Source: Gammaproteobacteria bacterium (GTDB lineage Bacteria; Pseudomonadota; Gammaproteobacteria; Pseudomonadales; Halieaceae). From it: a stretch of DNA of 64,000 nt. Below, one piece after another: positions 1 to 9,515 of this stretch; the first letter of the stretch is position 1, and each line of letters opens with the position of its first letter. The notes under the pieces are model-generated. The model was not told the origin of the DNA and did no database searches. It saw only the letters and a list, made by a program, of their open reading frames with translations. Location of the stretch: the NCBI GenBank assembly GCA_030427485.1, contig JAUICG010000018.1:54074-118073 (forward strand), given 5' to 3'. The position numbers and the translations under genes are program-made.

Positions 1-463
1 GCGCGGCGATGCCGTCGATACCGTCCATGAAATTGTACAGGTTGAGGGCCCACAGCATCGCAAATGCAGTGAGCAGCACCAGTGCCCAGCGGGTAAAGGC
101 ATGCGCTGCCTCCACGCCTTGCAGCAGGCAGACTGCGCTGAACAGGCAGATCGCGGCGTAACCCAGCAGGCGCCAGCGCACGGGCAGGCCGCGCAAATCG
201 TCGAGGACACCGAGCAGGGCCAGGACCAGCGCACAGACGGAGAGCACGACATAGGGCTGCGCCCAGAGCCCGTACAGCCATGCCGCCAGCAACAGGCCCA
301 GCACCAGTGACGCAAACAGTGCAAGCCCGCCGCCGTGGGGGGTCGGTCGCGTATGGGAGCTGCGTTCGTTCGGGGCGTCCAGGATCTGCCGCGACCGGGC
401 AAAGCGCAGATAGGCGCCGCACAGGACTACCGAAAACACCAGCGTCGCCAGCACTGCCGTCAT
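1..463 (-). CDS. Glycosyltransferase family 4 (WecA/WbpL-like), partial
   Basis: The ATG at 463 opens a frame that runs off the left edge, so only about the first 154 residues are present. The N-terminus is hydrophobic, followed by the motif pattern PNERSSH then PTPHGGG, and near the edge NLYNFMDGIDG. These are signatures of membrane phospho-sugar transferases that load GlcNAc-, FucNAc- or QuiNAc-phosphate onto undecaprenyl phosphate to start O-antigen or exopolysaccharide synthesis. At least four hydrophobic segments are visible. The start overlaps the TGA of the upstream epimerase by four bases (ATGA), so the two are translationally coupled, as in WbpK/WbpL-type pairs. The C-terminal half is outside the window and the sugar specificity cannot be told. 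Confidence 0.9.
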   Translation of the reverse strand, partial: MTAVLATLVFSVVLCGAYLRFARSRQILDAPNERSSHTRPTPHGGGLALFASLVLGLLLAAWLYGLWAQPYVVLSVCALVLALLGVLDDLRGLPVRWRLLGYAAICLFSAVCLLQGVEAAHAFTRWALVLLTAFAMLWALNLYNFMDGIDGIAA

Positions 464-1401
464 CGACGTTCATTCCAGGTCGCATCGAGCTGCACCGCCA
501 CATCCTCCAGCCGGGTGAGCGGACGCCAGGCGGTATCCCTGAGCACCGCTGCGTTGCTGTAGAGTTCAGTACCGAACAGCCTGTCGTACGTGGCCGGCGG
601 GCTCCTCCCGCTGCCGCGATCGATCAGCCAGGCTGCGAGCCGCCACAGCCCGTGTGGCAACCAGCCGACGCCCCTGCCCTTGCCCCGGGCCCGGCGCAGC
701 AGGTCGTAGATATCCCGCGTGCTGTACGCGTCGGCACCGCAGGCAATCCAGGTGTGCTCCCCCACCGGCGGGCGCTGCGCTATCACGCACAATAGTTCGA
801 CAAGGTCAGCCAGTGCGATCATGGAACGCCTGCCCCGCCGCGGCGGGCGCGGCAGTCCCCGGCGCACCGCTTTCGCCAGCGACTGCAGATTGCCCTTGAC
901 CTGCGCGCCGTAAACCAGCGCGGGGCGCACGATGACCACGGACATTCCGCCCCCTGCGAATTCGTCAAGCAGCGCGCGTTCCGCCTGCCATTTGGACAGG
1001 CCATACGCGTCCGTGGGCAGCTCGCAATCGGATTCGCCCCGAACAGCCTGCGACGGCGGTGAGCCCATTGCCTTGACACTGCTGAGAAAGACAAAACAGT
1101 TGACGCCGGATGCCGCGCACGCTCGCGCCAGGCGCAACGTACCACGGAAATTAAGCGCCGCGTAATCCGACTCGGGCGCGCGCTGGTGCGCGATACCCGC
1201 GAGATGAAAGACAACATCAACGCCTCGCAGAACGGATTCATCGGGTGCGCTGCGCGCCAGGTCGACCGCTGTTGACGGCTGCCCTCCCTCGAGCGGCCCA
1301 CCGCGTTTGCTCAACGGCACGACGGTATGGCCCTGTGCGGCCAGCTGTTGGCAAAGCCGGCGTCCGATAAACCCGGTGGCGCCGGTGACAAGGCATTTCA
1401 C
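460..1401 (-). CDS. NAD-dependent epimerase/dehydratase (extended SDR)
   Basis: 313 aa with a GTG start. The Rossmann motif GATGFIG lies at residues 7-13 and the catalytic YxxxK (YGLSKWQAE) near residue 134. This is the extended-SDR fold of UDP-sugar 4-epimerases and 4-reductases. It sits directly before a polyprenyl-phosphate sugar transferase with a four-base overlap. That matches WbpK-type enzymes, which make the nucleotide sugar the transferase uses, so surface polysaccharide synthesis is the likely role. The exact substrate is unknown. A strong intrinsic terminator separates it from the upstream comEA-like gene, so this pair has its own promoter or relies on readthrough. Confidence 0.85.
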   Translation of the reverse strand: MKCLVTGATGFIGRRLCQQLAAQGHTVVPLSKRGGPLEGGQPSTAVDLARSAPDESVLRGVDVVFHLAGIAHQRAPESDYAALNFRGTLRLARACAASGVNCFVFLSSVKAMGSPPSQAVRGESDCELPTDAYGLSKWQAERALLDEFAGGGMSVVIVRPALVYGAQVKGNLQSLAKAVRRGLPRPPRRGRRSMIALADLVELLCVIAQRPPVGEHTWIACGADAYSTRDIYDLLRRARGKGRGVGWLPHGLWRLAAWLIDRGSGRSPPATYDRLFGTELYSNAAVLRDTAWRPLTRLEDVAVQLDATWNERR

Positions 1402-1420
1402 TGTTCAGGATCACCAATAG

Positions 1421-1441
1421 AAAAAGGGGGCGAAAGCCCCC
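1421..1441 (-). terminator. Rho-independent terminator after the comEA-like gene
   Basis: On the minus strand a six-pair GGGGGC/GCCCCC stem (1426-1441) with a four-base loop is followed by five T (1425-1421). It lies 22 bases beyond the stop codon of the ComEA-like gene. Confidence 0.85.
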
Positions 1442-1463
1442 TCATAATACGGATGCGGTAGCC

Positions 1464-1859
1464 TTATTCCAGTGTTATCACATCGCGGTTCATATCGAGG
1501 GTGGAGCTGCCAATGCCCTTCACCTCCACCAGTTCCTCAGCGGAAGAGAAGGGACCGTAGGCCTCCCTGTAACGCACGATTTCCGCGGCGCGGGATTCAC
1601 CGACGCCCTTCAGGTTCGCCGCCAGTGTCTGCGCGTCAGCAGTGTTTATGTTGACCTGCATCGCAGCTGCCGAGACAGCCGGCGTGGCAGGCGCATTCGG
1701 CTCTTCCGCCAGCACGGGGGAAATCCGCAGCAGCATGCCCGCCGCCAGCAACAGCGCCGCGACCAGGGGAGCGAGCGCTGCCCGGTGCCTGAACGAAAGC
1801 ATGTCCCTCACTGCCAGCGCAGTCCGGGTGTTGGGTATTCGCAAAAGGGAATTGGTCAT
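1464..1859 (-). CDS. ComEA-family helix-hairpin-helix DNA-binding protein
   Basis: 131 aa from the ATG at 1859, which has GGAGA nine bases upstream; a longer frame to 1982 lacks such a site. A hydrophobic segment (about residues 27-50) ends in a signal-peptide-like VLAEEP. The C-terminal 65 residues are a double HhH domain starting VNINTADAQTL and containing KGIGSSTLD. ComEA proteins bind incoming DNA in the periplasm during natural transformation. In many gammaproteobacteria such short single-gene versions are simply called ComEA-like, and a role in competence is not proven here. A terminator follows directly. Confidence 0.88.
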   Translation of the reverse strand: MTNSLLRIPNTRTALAVRDMLSFRHRAALAPLVAALLLAAGMLLRISPVLAEEPNAPATPAVSAAAMQVNINTADAQTLAANLKGVGESRAAEIVRYREAYGPFSSAEELVEVKGIGSSTLDMNRDVITLE

Positions 1860-2043
1860 AATGAAATCTCCGTATAGTTTAACTGCGTCCTTGCAGGCAT
1901 CCGTACCGGGAAAAAGTCTAGCAGCCTTTGCGGGAAAAGGAGATCGGGCGACCGCATTTGATAATACAGGCCAGCCGCTCACCGGTTTCCGGAGCGAGGG
2001 CGTGGTGAAACGTCCGCAGCAGGCAATTGGTGAGCGACGCAGG

Positions 2044-2739
2044 CTAGGAGCCCGAGAGTTCCTCGTGCACGCGGTGCAGCGCCGCCAGCGGGTCGTCCGC
2101 AGCCGTGATGGAGCGCCCGATCACGAGGTAATCAGCGCCCAGCGCCCGCGCCCGCGCCGGGCTTACCACGCGGCGCTGGTCGCCGGCCTCGTCACCGGCC
2201 AGGCGGATACCGGGAGTTACCAGGCAAAACGCCTCGCCGCATTGCCTGCGCAATGCCTCGGCCTCCAGCGCCGAGCAGACCACGCCGTCCAGCCCGCTTT
2301 GCGCGGCCAGCCCCGCCAGCCTTGCCACCCGCTGTTGCGCGGATTCGCTGTACCCCAGTTCCTGCAAGTCGCTGTCAGACATACTCGTAAGTACCGTCAC
2401 GCCGAGCAGCAAAGGGCGCCGGGTAAAGGGCGTGAGCGCCTCCACCGCCGCCGCCATCATCCGGCGGCCGCCACTGGCATGCACGTTCACCATCCACACA
2501 CCCAGTTCGGCAGCGGCGCGCACTGCTCCGGCAACCGTATTGGGGATATCGTGAAACTTCAGGTCGAGGAAGACCTCGAAACCGAGGCGCTGCAGTTCCT
2601 CCACCAGGGCCGGTCCGGCGCGGGTAAAAAGCTCCTTGCCCACCTTCACCCGACAGAGCGCCGGGGAGAGACGCCGGGCGAAATCCAGCGCCGCCGGCGC
2701 GGAGGGATAATCCAGGGCAACGATAACGGGTGTCGTCAT
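2044..2739 (-). CDS. pyrF: Orotidine 5'-phosphate decarboxylase
   Basis: 231 aa, normal length for the family. It converts OMP to UMP, the last step of de novo pyrimidine synthesis. The N-terminal VIVALDYPS, the catalytic [11 protein letters not shown] segment (about residues 58-68) and the phosphate-binding C-terminal VIGRSIT are all present. It overlaps the stop of the upstream lapA by four bases (ATGA), the same lapA-pyrF coupling seen in many gammaproteobacteria. Confidence 0.97.
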   Translation of the reverse strand: MTTPVIVALDYPSAPAALDFARRLSPALCRVKVGKELFTRAGPALVEELQRLGFEVFLDLKFHDIPNTVAGAVRAAAELGVWMVNVHASGGRRMMAAAVEALTPFTRRPLLLGVTVLTSMSDSDLQELGYSESAQQRVARLAGLAAQSGLDGVVCSALEAEALRRQCGEAFCLVTPGIRLAGDEAGDQRRVVSPARARALGADYLVIGRSITAADDPLAALHRVHEELSGS

Positions 2740-3044
2740 GCGCTCTCGGCAGCCGCAGCGGTGCCGCGCAGCTCACTGGCTTCGTCCAGTGCCCGGTTGA
2801 GCTGCTTTCGGCAGGAACTCAGGGAGGCGCGGGTACGCACCAGTATCACAGAGGAGACTATCATGCCCAACACGCCTCCCAGCGCAAATGCGACCAGTAC
2901 CCACAGCGCGAGGCTCTGCGGCGCAAACGTGTAAACCAGAATATCCAGCGGTACTGGCGTACCGTTCTGCAGGGCAAACAGGACGCTCGCTGCCAGCATG
3001 GCCAATATGACGATCACGGTCACAAGGGTACGCAATTGCTTCAT
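2736..3044 (-). CDS. lapA: Lipopolysaccharide assembly protein A domain (LapA) protein
   Basis: 102 aa. Two hydrophobic segments (about residues 7-27 and 45-67) are followed by a basic, helical C-terminal tail, as in LapA/YciS. In Escherichia coli LapA works with LapB to control LpxC turnover and LPS synthesis. lapB is not next to it here. It lies between ihfB and pyrF, a common arrangement. Confidence 0.88.
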   Translation of the reverse strand: MKQLRTLVTVIVILAMLAASVLFALQNGTPVPLDILVYTFAPQSLALWVLVAFALGGVLGMIVSSVILVRTRASLSSCRKQLNRALDEASELRGTAAAAESA

Positions 3045-3125
3045 CGGAAAGCCCCGTTCAGTATCAGGAGGTTAAACAGTCGCCCGGCCTTTCGGTCAGG
3101 CCGCCTGATTGTCGCAGCAATAAAC

Positions 3126-3422
3126 CTAATTCTCCAGCTGCAACCCCATGTTGACACGCTCCCGCAACTCCTTTCCCGGCTTGAAATGCGGCACGTATTT
3201 GCCGGTGAGTTCAACCGCGTCGCCTGTCTTCGGGTTGCGGCCGCGCCGCGGCTCCCGAAAGTGCAGCGAAAAACTGCCGAAGCCGCGAATTTCAATGCGC
3301 TCACCATTGGCAAGCGCCTGCGACATATGTTCCAGAATGGTTTTCACAGCCAGTTCCACATCCTTTGCCGACAACTGGCTCTGGCGGGACATGATTGTCT
3401 CAATGAGTTCACTTTTGGTCAT
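3126..3422 (-). CDS. ihfB: Integration host factor subunit beta
   Basis: 98 aa. IHF is an alpha/beta heterodimer that bends DNA at promoters, origins and recombination sites. The sequence starts MTKSELIE and contains the HU/IHF core [15 protein letters not shown] and the DNA-intercalating arm RRGRNPKTG. The position next to rpsA is conserved across gammaproteobacteria. It is separated from rpsA by a terminator, so it probably has its own promoter in 3423-3560. Confidence 0.98.
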   Translation of the reverse strand: MTKSELIETIMSRQSQLSAKDVELAVKTILEHMSQALANGERIEIRGFGSFSLHFREPRRGRNPKTGDAVELTGKYVPHFKPGKELRERVNMGLQLEN

Positions 3423-3560
3423 ACAGCCCCCGTTCGAGGTGTTCTTATGGCTGTTGTCTTTGAGCGGGTATTGTGTACCGCACTGGAATATTTCGCAAGT
3501 CCTTATTTTTTAACGGAAAAGTTTGTCTCTACCGGCGCGGGCGATGTTTTTGCGGTGACA

Positions 3561-3588
3561 AAAAAAGGGCTCACCGAGGTGAGCCCTT
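3561..3588 (-). terminator. Rho-independent terminator after rpsA
   Basis: On the minus strand the stem GGGCTCAC/GTGAGCCC (eight pairs, 3567-3586) is followed by six T (3566-3561). It lies about 47 bases after the rpsA stop. AAAG precedes the stem, so the hairpin could also work weakly in the other direction. Confidence 0.88.
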
Positions 3589-3634
3589 TGCATGTACGAA
3601 ATAACGCGCTTGCCGCGCGCCCGGATTCGCCGGT

Positions 3635-5308
3635 CTATTCGCCCATCTGCGCCTTGATAAGGTCGCCGATAGTACCCGGAGAGGCGGTTTCATTCTCACT
3701 CTCCTTCAGGGACTTCACAGCCTCCTTCTCATCGTCGAAATCCTTGGCCTTGACCGAAAGCGCCAGGGTTCGACTCTTGCGATCGACAGCAATGATCTTG
3801 GCTTCGACGGTATCGCCCACCTTGAACGCGGTGCGCGCATCTTCGACTTTATCGCGGCTGATGTCTGACGCCTTGAGAACACCCTCTACGTCCTCGGCCA
3901 GTTTAACCGTAACGGATTTGGCGTCCACTTCCACCACCTCACCGCTCACGATCGCGCCGCGGTCATGCTCGGCAACATAGTTACCGAACGGATCGTCTTC
4001 GAGCTGCTTGATACCGAGGGAAATACGCTCGCGCTCGGAGTCAATGGACAGGATGACCGTCTCGATCTCATCGCCTTTCTTGTAATTGCGAACAGCCTCT
4101 TCACCCGGCTCGTGCCAGCTGATGTCTGACAGGTGTACCAGACCATCGATATTGCCTTCCAGGCCGATAAAGATCCCGAAGTCCGTGATGGACTTGATAT
4201 TGCCGGTGATCTTGGCGCCCTTGGCGTACTGCGCGGCGAAAGCGTCCCAGGGGTTTTGCTGGCACTGCTTGATACCCAGTGAGATACGGCGGCGATCCTC
4301 ATCGATATCCAGCACCATCACCTCGACCTCGTCGCCCAGGCTGACGATCTTGGAGGGGTGGACGTTCTTGTTGGTCCAGTCCATCTCGGATACGTGTACC
4401 AGACCTTCAACACCCTCTTCCAGTTCGGCGAAACAGCCGTAGTCGGTCAGGTTGGTGATCTTGGCCTTCACGCGGCTGCCCTCGGGATAACGCCCGGTGA
4501 TTTCCAGCCAGGGGTCTTCGCCGAGTTGCTTCAGGCCGAGTGACACGCGGTTGCGCTCGCGGTCGAACTTGAGAATCTTGACATCGATTTCCTGTCCCAC
4601 TTCCACGATCTCGGAGGGATGCTTGATGCGCTTCCACGCCATGTCGGTGATGTGCAGCAGGCCGTCGACACCGCCGAGATCAACAAACGCGCCGTAGTCG
4701 GTCAGGTTCTTCACGATACCCTTGACGGACATGCCTTCCTGCAGCGATTCCAGCAGGGCGTCGCGCTCCACGCTGTTGGCCGCTTCCATCACAGCGCGAC
4801 GTGAAACCACCACGTTGTTGCGCTTCTGGTCCAGCTTGATGACCTTGAACTCGAGTTCCTTGCCTTCGAGATGCACGGTTTCGCGCACCGGGCGAACATC
4901 CACCAGAGAGCCCGGGAGGAAAGCCCGGATCGTATTGATATCGACGGTAAAGCCACCCTTGACCTTGCCGTTGATAATACCGGTAACCACTTCGTCGGCC
5001 TCGTGCGCGGCTTCCAGGTCCTTCCAGGACTCGGCGCGCTTGGCCTTTTCACGCGACAGCTTGGTTTCGCCAAAGCCGTCCTCGACGGCCTCCAGCGCCA
5101 CCTGGACTTCGTCGCCGATGCTCAGCGTGCAATTGCCGTTGGCATCAATAAACTGGGCACGGGGAATCACGCCTTCGGACTTCAAGCCCGCATGTACGGT
5201 GACCCACTCGTTATCGATGTCGATCACAACGCCGGTCACAATCGCACCGGGCTGCATATCGACGGTTTTCAGACTCTCTTCAAATAGTTCGGCGAAGGAT
5301 TCGCTCAT
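3635..5308 (-). CDS. rpsA: 30S ribosomal protein S1
   Basis: 557 aa from the ATG at 5308 ([13 protein letters not shown]), the same length as Escherichia coli S1. A TTG six codons upstream is open but lacks support. Six OB-fold S1 repeats are visible, with the typical [18 protein letters not shown] and [20 protein letters not shown] segments. S1 recruits mRNA to the 30S subunit and represses its own translation through its leader. The leader here has an 18-bp perfect palindrome (5334-5351). cmk lies 163 bases upstream and a terminator follows. Confidence 0.98.
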   Translation of the reverse strand: MSESFAELFEESLKTVDMQPGAIVTGVVIDIDNEWVTVHAGLKSEGVIPRAQFIDANGNCTLSIGDEVQVALEAVEDGFGETKLSREKAKRAESWKDLEAAHEADEVVTGIINGKVKGGFTVDINTIRAFLPGSLVDVRPVRETVHLEGKELEFKVIKLDQKRNNVVVSRRAVMEAANSVERDALLESLQEGMSVKGIVKNLTDYGAFVDLGGVDGLLHITDMAWKRIKHPSEIVEVGQEIDVKILKFDRERNRVSLGLKQLGEDPWLEITGRYPEGSRVKAKITNLTDYGCFAELEEGVEGLVHVSEMDWTNKNVHPSKIVSLGDEVEVMVLDIDEDRRRISLGIKQCQQNPWDAFAAQYAKGAKITGNIKSITDFGIFIGLEGNIDGLVHLSDISWHEPGEEAVRNYKKGDEIETVILSIDSERERISLGIKQLEDDPFGNYVAEHDRGAIVSGEVVEVDAKSVTVKLAEDVEGVLKASDISRDKVEDARTAFKVGDTVEAKIIAVDRKSRTLALSVKAKDFDDEKEAVKSLKESENETASPGTIGDLIKAQMGE

Positions 5309-5333
5309 TGCTTGGCACCTGTTCAATATGATC

Positions 5334-5351
5334 GAGACAGTGCACTGTCTC
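5334..5351 (-). promoter_or_regulatory. Perfect 18-bp palindrome in the rpsA leader
   Basis: GAGACAGTGCACTGTCTC reads the same on both strands and ends 25 bases upstream of the rpsA ATG. In the mRNA it can form a seven-pair stem with a UGCA loop. The rpsA leader of Escherichia coli uses stem-loops for S1 recruitment and autoregulation, so a translational-control hairpin is the simplest reading. A protein operator is the alternative. A TTGACT -35-like element lies further upstream (5432-5437 on the other strand) without a good -10. Confidence 0.6.
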
Positions 5352-5471
5352 TACCGCGCCTCCAGCCGGCCCGGGTCATCCAATGTAAACCGCATCCCCA
5401 ACCCTGACTGGAATCAGCCGGGAAAGCAGTAAGTCAAGCCATGCAAAAAGGGATTTAAGGGCCGGGGACGG

Positions 5472-6152
5472 CTAGATTAAACCTCGCTTTTTCACCTCCA
5501 GCATCACCCGCTCGAACACTTCGTTAATGGGCGTGGCGCTGCTGTCGATGACGATGGCGTCTTCGGCGGGTACCAGGGGTGCGATGGCGCGGTTGCTGTC
5601 GCGCGCATCCCGCTCCTGTATATCCGCCAGAAGGCGCGGGAGACTAACACTTTCCCCCTTTGCAATCAACTGCTTATAGCGCCGCTCGGCGCGCTCCTCG
5701 GCGCTCGCGGTGAGGAAGAACTTGAGCGGGGCATCGGGGAATACCACGGTGCCCATGTCGCGGCCGTCGGCGACCAGCCCGGGCGGCTGCATGAAATCGC
5801 GCTGCCGCGCCAGCAGCGCCTCGCGCACGGCGGGAATCGCCGCCACGGTCGAGGCGCCGCGCCCACCCTCTTCCGTACGCATGGCCGCGCTCACATCCAC
5901 GCCCTTGTAGGCCACCAGCACTTCGCCGCTGGCGGCCGCTGTGAAGCTGACGTCGAGATACCGGGCCACCTCGGCGACAGCCGCGTGGTCATCCCAGCCG
6001 ACCCCCTCGATCAGGCAGGCCTGGCCGGTGACGCGGTACAGCGCGCCGCTGTCCAGCAAATGCCAGCCGAGGCGCTCGGCCAGCAGTTGGCTGATGGTGC
6101 CCTTGCCGGCCCCGGAGGGACCGTCGACCGTGATCACCGGTACGCGCGTCAC
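5472..6152 (-). CDS. cmk: Cytidylate kinase
   Basis: 226 aa from the GTG at 6152 ([14 protein letters not shown]), close to the 227 aa of Escherichia coli Cmk. The open frame extends to 6287, but that part overlaps aroA and is not Cmk-like. The P-loop GPSGAGKGT, the CMP-binding [13 protein letters not shown] and the lid region [10 protein letters not shown] are present. The enzyme phosphorylates CMP and dCMP. It starts four bases after the aroA stop, with a GGGTGGG purine stretch as ribosome-binding site. Confidence 0.96.
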   Translation of the reverse strand: MTRVPVITVDGPSGAGKGTISQLLAERLGWHLLDSGALYRVTGQACLIEGVGWDDHAAVAEVARYLDVSFTAAASGEVLVAYKGVDVSAAMRTEEGGRGASTVAAIPAVREALLARQRDFMQPPGLVADGRDMGTVVFPDAPLKFFLTASAEERAERRYKQLIAKGESVSLPRLLADIQERDARDSNRAIAPLVPAEDAIVIDSSATPINEVFERVMLEVKKRGLI

Positions 6153-6156
6153 CCGC

Positions 6157-7461
6157 TTACCCACCCGTCGTGCTGATGCGCAGGCCGACACCGCGCGCGA
6201 GCTCGTCGAAGCCGGGAAAGGAGGTCGCGACATGATCGCAGTCCCGCACGGTGATTTCGCCGCCGGCTCGCAGCGCGGCGATCGCAAACGACATCGCGAT
6301 GCGGTGGTCGTGGTAGGTCGCGATCACGCCGCTACCCAATTCGCCGCCGTCAATCACAATACCGTCGTCCAGTACCTCGTTGCACACACCGAGCGTGTCC
6401 AGTCCCTCCGCCATCGCGGCGATGCGGTCGCTTTCCTTCACCCGCAGTTCCCCGGCACCGTGCAGCACGGTGCGCCCGCGGGCGCAGGCCGCCGCAATGA
6501 AAATGGCCGGGAACTCGTCGATGGCCAGCGGCACCTGTTCCACCGGGATTTCGATACCCCGCAGGGGAGCGTGGCGGACGCGAATATCCGCCACCGGCTC
6601 ACCGCCGACTTCGCGCTCATTGAGCAGCGTGATGTCCGCGCCCATCAGCTGCAGAATGGTGATCACACCGGTACGCGTGGGATTGATGCCGACATGCCGC
6701 AGCAGCAGGTCGGACCCCGGCGCTATGCTGGCGCCGACGAGGAAAAACGTCGCCGAGGAGATATCCGCCGGCACCTCGATATCGCAGGCCCGCAAGCCAC
6801 CGCCGCCGCGCAGCGAAATCTCATTGCCGTTCGACTCCACCGGGTAGCCGAAGCCGCGCAGCATCCGCTCCGTGTGATCGCGCGTGGGAGCGGGCTCGGT
6901 GACGGTGGTTCGACCCGCGCTGTACAACCCCGCCAGCAGGCAGCAGGATTTCACCTGCGCGCTCGCCATCGGCAAATCGTAGTGAATACCTTGCAATTGC
7001 CGCCCACCGCGAATCGACAACGGCGGTCGGCCGCCGGCGGCGGACCGGATGTCCGCGCCCATCTTCGTCAGGGGCTCGATCACCCGTCCCATCGGGCGGC
7101 TGCACAGCGAGGCGTCCCCGGTGAGTTCGGTATCAAAGGCCTGGCCGGCCAGCAGGCCGCACAGCAGTCGCATACCGGTGCCGGCATTGCCCAGGTCGAG
7201 CGGCTTGCCGGGCGCTTGCAGACCGTGCATCCCGACGCCGTGCACCGTCACGCTGCCCGCCACCGGCCCTTCTATCGCGACGCCCATCGCGCGAAAGGCC
7301 GCCAGCGTGGCAAGCGCATCCTCGCCTTCCAGAAAGCCCTCGACCCGGGACGTCCCCTCGGCCAGTGCGCCGAGCATGATCGCGCGGTGGGAAATGGATT
7401 TGTCGCCCGGAACTCTCACCTCACCCTTCAGGGCGCCGCCGGGTTGTAACTTGAAATGCAT
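6157..7461 (-). CDS. aroA: 3-phosphoshikimate 1-carboxyvinyltransferase (EPSP synthase)
   Basis: 434 aa from the ATG at 7461 (MHFKLQPGG). It joins PEP to shikimate 3-phosphate in the chorismate pathway. The substrate-binding [13 protein letters not shown], the [11 protein letters not shown] loop (about residue 90) and the C-terminal [13 protein letters not shown] motif are intact. The LGNAGTGMR sequence is that of glyphosate-sensitive class I enzymes. It starts 11 bases after tyrA in a different frame. In Pseudomonas the homologous pair is fused; here it is not. Confidence 0.97.
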   Translation of the reverse strand: MHFKLQPGGALKGEVRVPGDKSISHRAIMLGALAEGTSRVEGFLEGEDALATLAAFRAMGVAIEGPVAGSVTVHGVGMHGLQAPGKPLDLGNAGTGMRLLCGLLAGQAFDTELTGDASLCSRPMGRVIEPLTKMGADIRSAAGGRPPLSIRGGRQLQGIHYDLPMASAQVKSCCLLAGLYSAGRTTVTEPAPTRDHTERMLRGFGYPVESNGNEISLRGGGGLRACDIEVPADISSATFFLVGASIAPGSDLLLRHVGINPTRTGVITILQLMGADITLLNEREVGGEPVADIRVRHAPLRGIEIPVEQVPLAIDEFPAIFIAAACARGRTVLHGAGELRVKESDRIAAMAEGLDTLGVCNEVLDDGIVIDGGELGSGVIATYHDHRIAMSFAIAALRAGGEITVRDCDHVATSFPGFDELARGVGLRISTTGG

Positions 7462-7472
7462 AACGGTAAACC

Positions 7473-8381
7473 TCAGGGGCTTTTTGAATCGGTACGCCCG
7501 GCCAGCAAAGCGGCAAATTCGTCGCGGGCGCGCTTGGCCCGGGTGAAGGTAGCCATCAACGCGTCGGCGTTCCCGGCCTCCACCGCGGTACGCAGCCGAC
7601 TCATCTGCTCGCTGAACAAATCGATAGCGTCGAGCAGCGCGGACCGGTTGGCCAGCGCAATGTCGCGCCACATGGTCGGGTCGCTGGACGCGATACGGGT
7701 GAAATCGCGAAAGCCGCCGGCCGCGCAGCGGAATATATCCTCGCTGGCATCCGAGGACGCCAGCGCATCCACCAGCGCATACGCCAGCAAATGGGGAAGG
7801 TGGCTGGTGGCGGCGAGCACGGCATCGTGCCGCTCCACGCTCATCTGCAGCACCTCTGCGCCGGTGCTCGCCCACATCGCGCGCACCAGTTCCACCGCCG
7901 CCGGATCATTGGTTTCCACCGGCGTCAGGATCACCCGGTGGTTGACGAACAGATTCACGTCCGCGGCATCCACGCCACTGCGTTCCGATCCGGCGATCGG
8001 GTGGCCGAGCACCAGTCGCGGCGGCACGCCGCCCGTCGCCGCCACGGCGGCGTCGCGCAGGCTGCCCTTGACGCTGGCCACATCGGTGATCACCGGGCCA
8101 TCGCCCCGCTCGGCCAGGCGCGGCAGTATTTGCCCGAGCATCTGAGCGGCGGTGAGCGTGGGCGTACAGATCACCAGAATGTCGGCGCGCTCGACCGCCG
8201 CGTCCAGGTCGAGCGTGAATTCGTCGATGATGCCCAATTCCACGCCGCGGCGCAGCGAGGGCTCGCGGTGTCCGCAGCCGATAAAACGCCGGCTGAATCC
8301 GCTGCGGCGCAGCGCGCTGGCCAGTGATCCCCCGATCAGGCCCAGGCCGACGATCACCACGGTGTCCGCTGCGTACGTCAC
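7473..8381 (-). CDS. tyrA: Prephenate dehydrogenase (TyrA family)
   Basis: 302 aa with a GTG start at 8381. The NAD-binding motif VGLGLIGGS is at residues 11-19, followed by a TyrA core with LGHPIAGSERSG and ATSHLPHLLAYAL. It makes 4-hydroxyphenylpyruvate (or arogenate-derived tyrosine) from prephenate. It lies seven bases after pheA, where Pseudomonas has hisC2 in between. Choice of prephenate or arogenate and of NAD or NADP cannot be read from the sequence. Confidence 0.93.
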   Translation of the reverse strand: MTYAADTVVIVGLGLIGGSLASALRRSGFSRRFIGCGHREPSLRRGVELGIIDEFTLDLDAAVERADILVICTPTLTAAQMLGQILPRLAERGDGPVITDVASVKGSLRDAAVAATGGVPPRLVLGHPIAGSERSGVDAADVNLFVNHRVILTPVETNDPAAVELVRAMWASTGAEVLQMSVERHDAVLAATSHLPHLLAYALVDALASSDASEDIFRCAAGGFRDFTRIASSDPTMWRDIALANRSALLDAIDLFSEQMSRLRTAVEAGNADALMATFTRAKRARDEFAALLAGRTDSKSP

Positions 8382-8388
8382 GCGCCGC

Positions 8389-9507
8389 CTAGATCACCGC
8401 CTGGGGATAGGAACCCAGCGGTTTCAGCATGATCGACTGCTCTTCCAGTTCAACCATGATTGCGGCAATTTTTTCATCGCGCAAATGCCCTTCGAACTCG
8501 ATAAAAAACACGTACGCCCACTTCTCGGTGCGCGAAGGCCGCGTATCGATACGCGTCAGGCTGACATTGCCGCGCCGGAACGGTTCCAGCAGGTTGAACA
8601 GTGCGCCCGGCTTGTTGCGGCTGGCGACAATGATCGACGTTTTATCGCGACCGCTGGGCAGCACTTCCTCGCGCCCGATAATCAGGAATCGCGTGGTGTT
8701 GTCGGCGTAGTCCTCGATATGGGTGGCCAGCGCTTCCAGCCGGTAGCGCTCCAGCGCCATGTCGCCAGCGACCGCGGCCACACCGGGCATTTCCGCGGCC
8801 ATGCGCGCGGCCTCGCCGTTGCTGCTGACCGCCTCCCGCTCGAGCTGCGGCCAGTGTTTATCCAGCCAGGAACGGCATTGCGCGAGCGCCTGCTGGTGCG
8901 CGCAGATGCGGGTGATCTCGCCCTCGGCGGTTCCCGGCGCGACCAGCAGATGCAGCCCGATGCGCATCTCCACCTCGCCGGAAATCTGCAGCGGCGAATC
9001 CATGAAATTGTCCAGCGTATGGCTAACCATGCCCTCGGTCGAATTCTCTACCGGCACCACGCCGTAGTGACACTCGCCGGATTCCACCTGGGAAAAGACC
9101 GTGTCGATCGTGGCCTGCGGCACGCAGATGGCGGCGTGACCGAAATGCTTGATGGCGGCAGCCTGGGTGAACGTCCCCTCCGGGCCGAAGTAGGCTACCT
9201 GCAGCGGTTTTTCCAGGGCGAGGCAGGCCGACATGATCTCGCGAAAGATATGCGCCATATTGGCGCCCTCCAGCGGGCCCTCATTGCGCGCGATGATGCG
9301 CGCGAGGACCTGCGCCTCGCGCTCCGGCCGATAGAACACCGCCTCGGCGCCGGTTTCGCCGCGCTCACGGGCCGCCGCGACATCCGCCAGCTTGATATCC
9401 GCGACGCGTTGCGCGCACTGCGCGCGTTTGTTGATCAGCGCCTGGATTTCCCGGTCGATGGCATCGATATCCGCCCGGACCTGTTCTAGATTCCTGCTGT
9501 CTGCCAT
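8389..9507 (-). CDS. pheA: Bifunctional chorismate mutase/prephenate dehydratase
   Basis: 372 aa, typical for the P-protein. The N-terminal AroQ chorismate mutase helix begins LEQVRADIDAIDREIQALI. The dehydratase domain has YFGPEGTFT and PVENSTEGMVSHTLD. The C-terminal ACT domain has the phenylalanine-binding motifs KPGALFNLL (GALV-type) and RIDTRPSR (ESRP-type), so feedback control by phenylalanine is expected. It is packed between serC and tyrA with gaps of eight and seven bases. Confidence 0.97.
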   Translation of the reverse strand: MADSRNLEQVRADIDAIDREIQALINKRAQCAQRVADIKLADVAAARERGETGAEAVFYRPEREAQVLARIIARNEGPLEGANMAHIFREIMSACLALEKPLQVAYFGPEGTFTQAAAIKHFGHAAICVPQATIDTVFSQVESGECHYGVVPVENSTEGMVSHTLDNFMDSPLQISGEVEMRIGLHLLVAPGTAEGEITRICAHQQALAQCRSWLDKHWPQLEREAVSSNGEAARMAAEMPGVAAVAGDMALERYRLEALATHIEDYADNTTRFLIIGREEVLPSGRDKTSIIVASRNKPGALFNLLEPFRRGNVSLTRIDTRPSRTEKWAYVFFIEFEGHLRDEKIAAIMVELEEQSIMLKPLGSYPQAVI

Positions 9508-9515
9508 AAATGGAG

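Noticed and set aside
1642..2934. 430-aa plus-strand open frame
   Set aside because: It lies opposite pyrF, comEA and lapA, with low-complexity Arg/His/Gln composition typical of an antisense frame in GC-rich DNA.
3081..3105. Hairpin between ihfB and lapA as a terminator
   Set aside because: The stem is short and no T-run follows on the minus strand.
6157..7875. Long minus-strand frame that could be read as a TyrA-AroA fusion
   Set aside because: The part upstream of 7461 overlaps tyrA in another frame and has no protein similarity; the EPSP synthase begins at the ATG at 7461.
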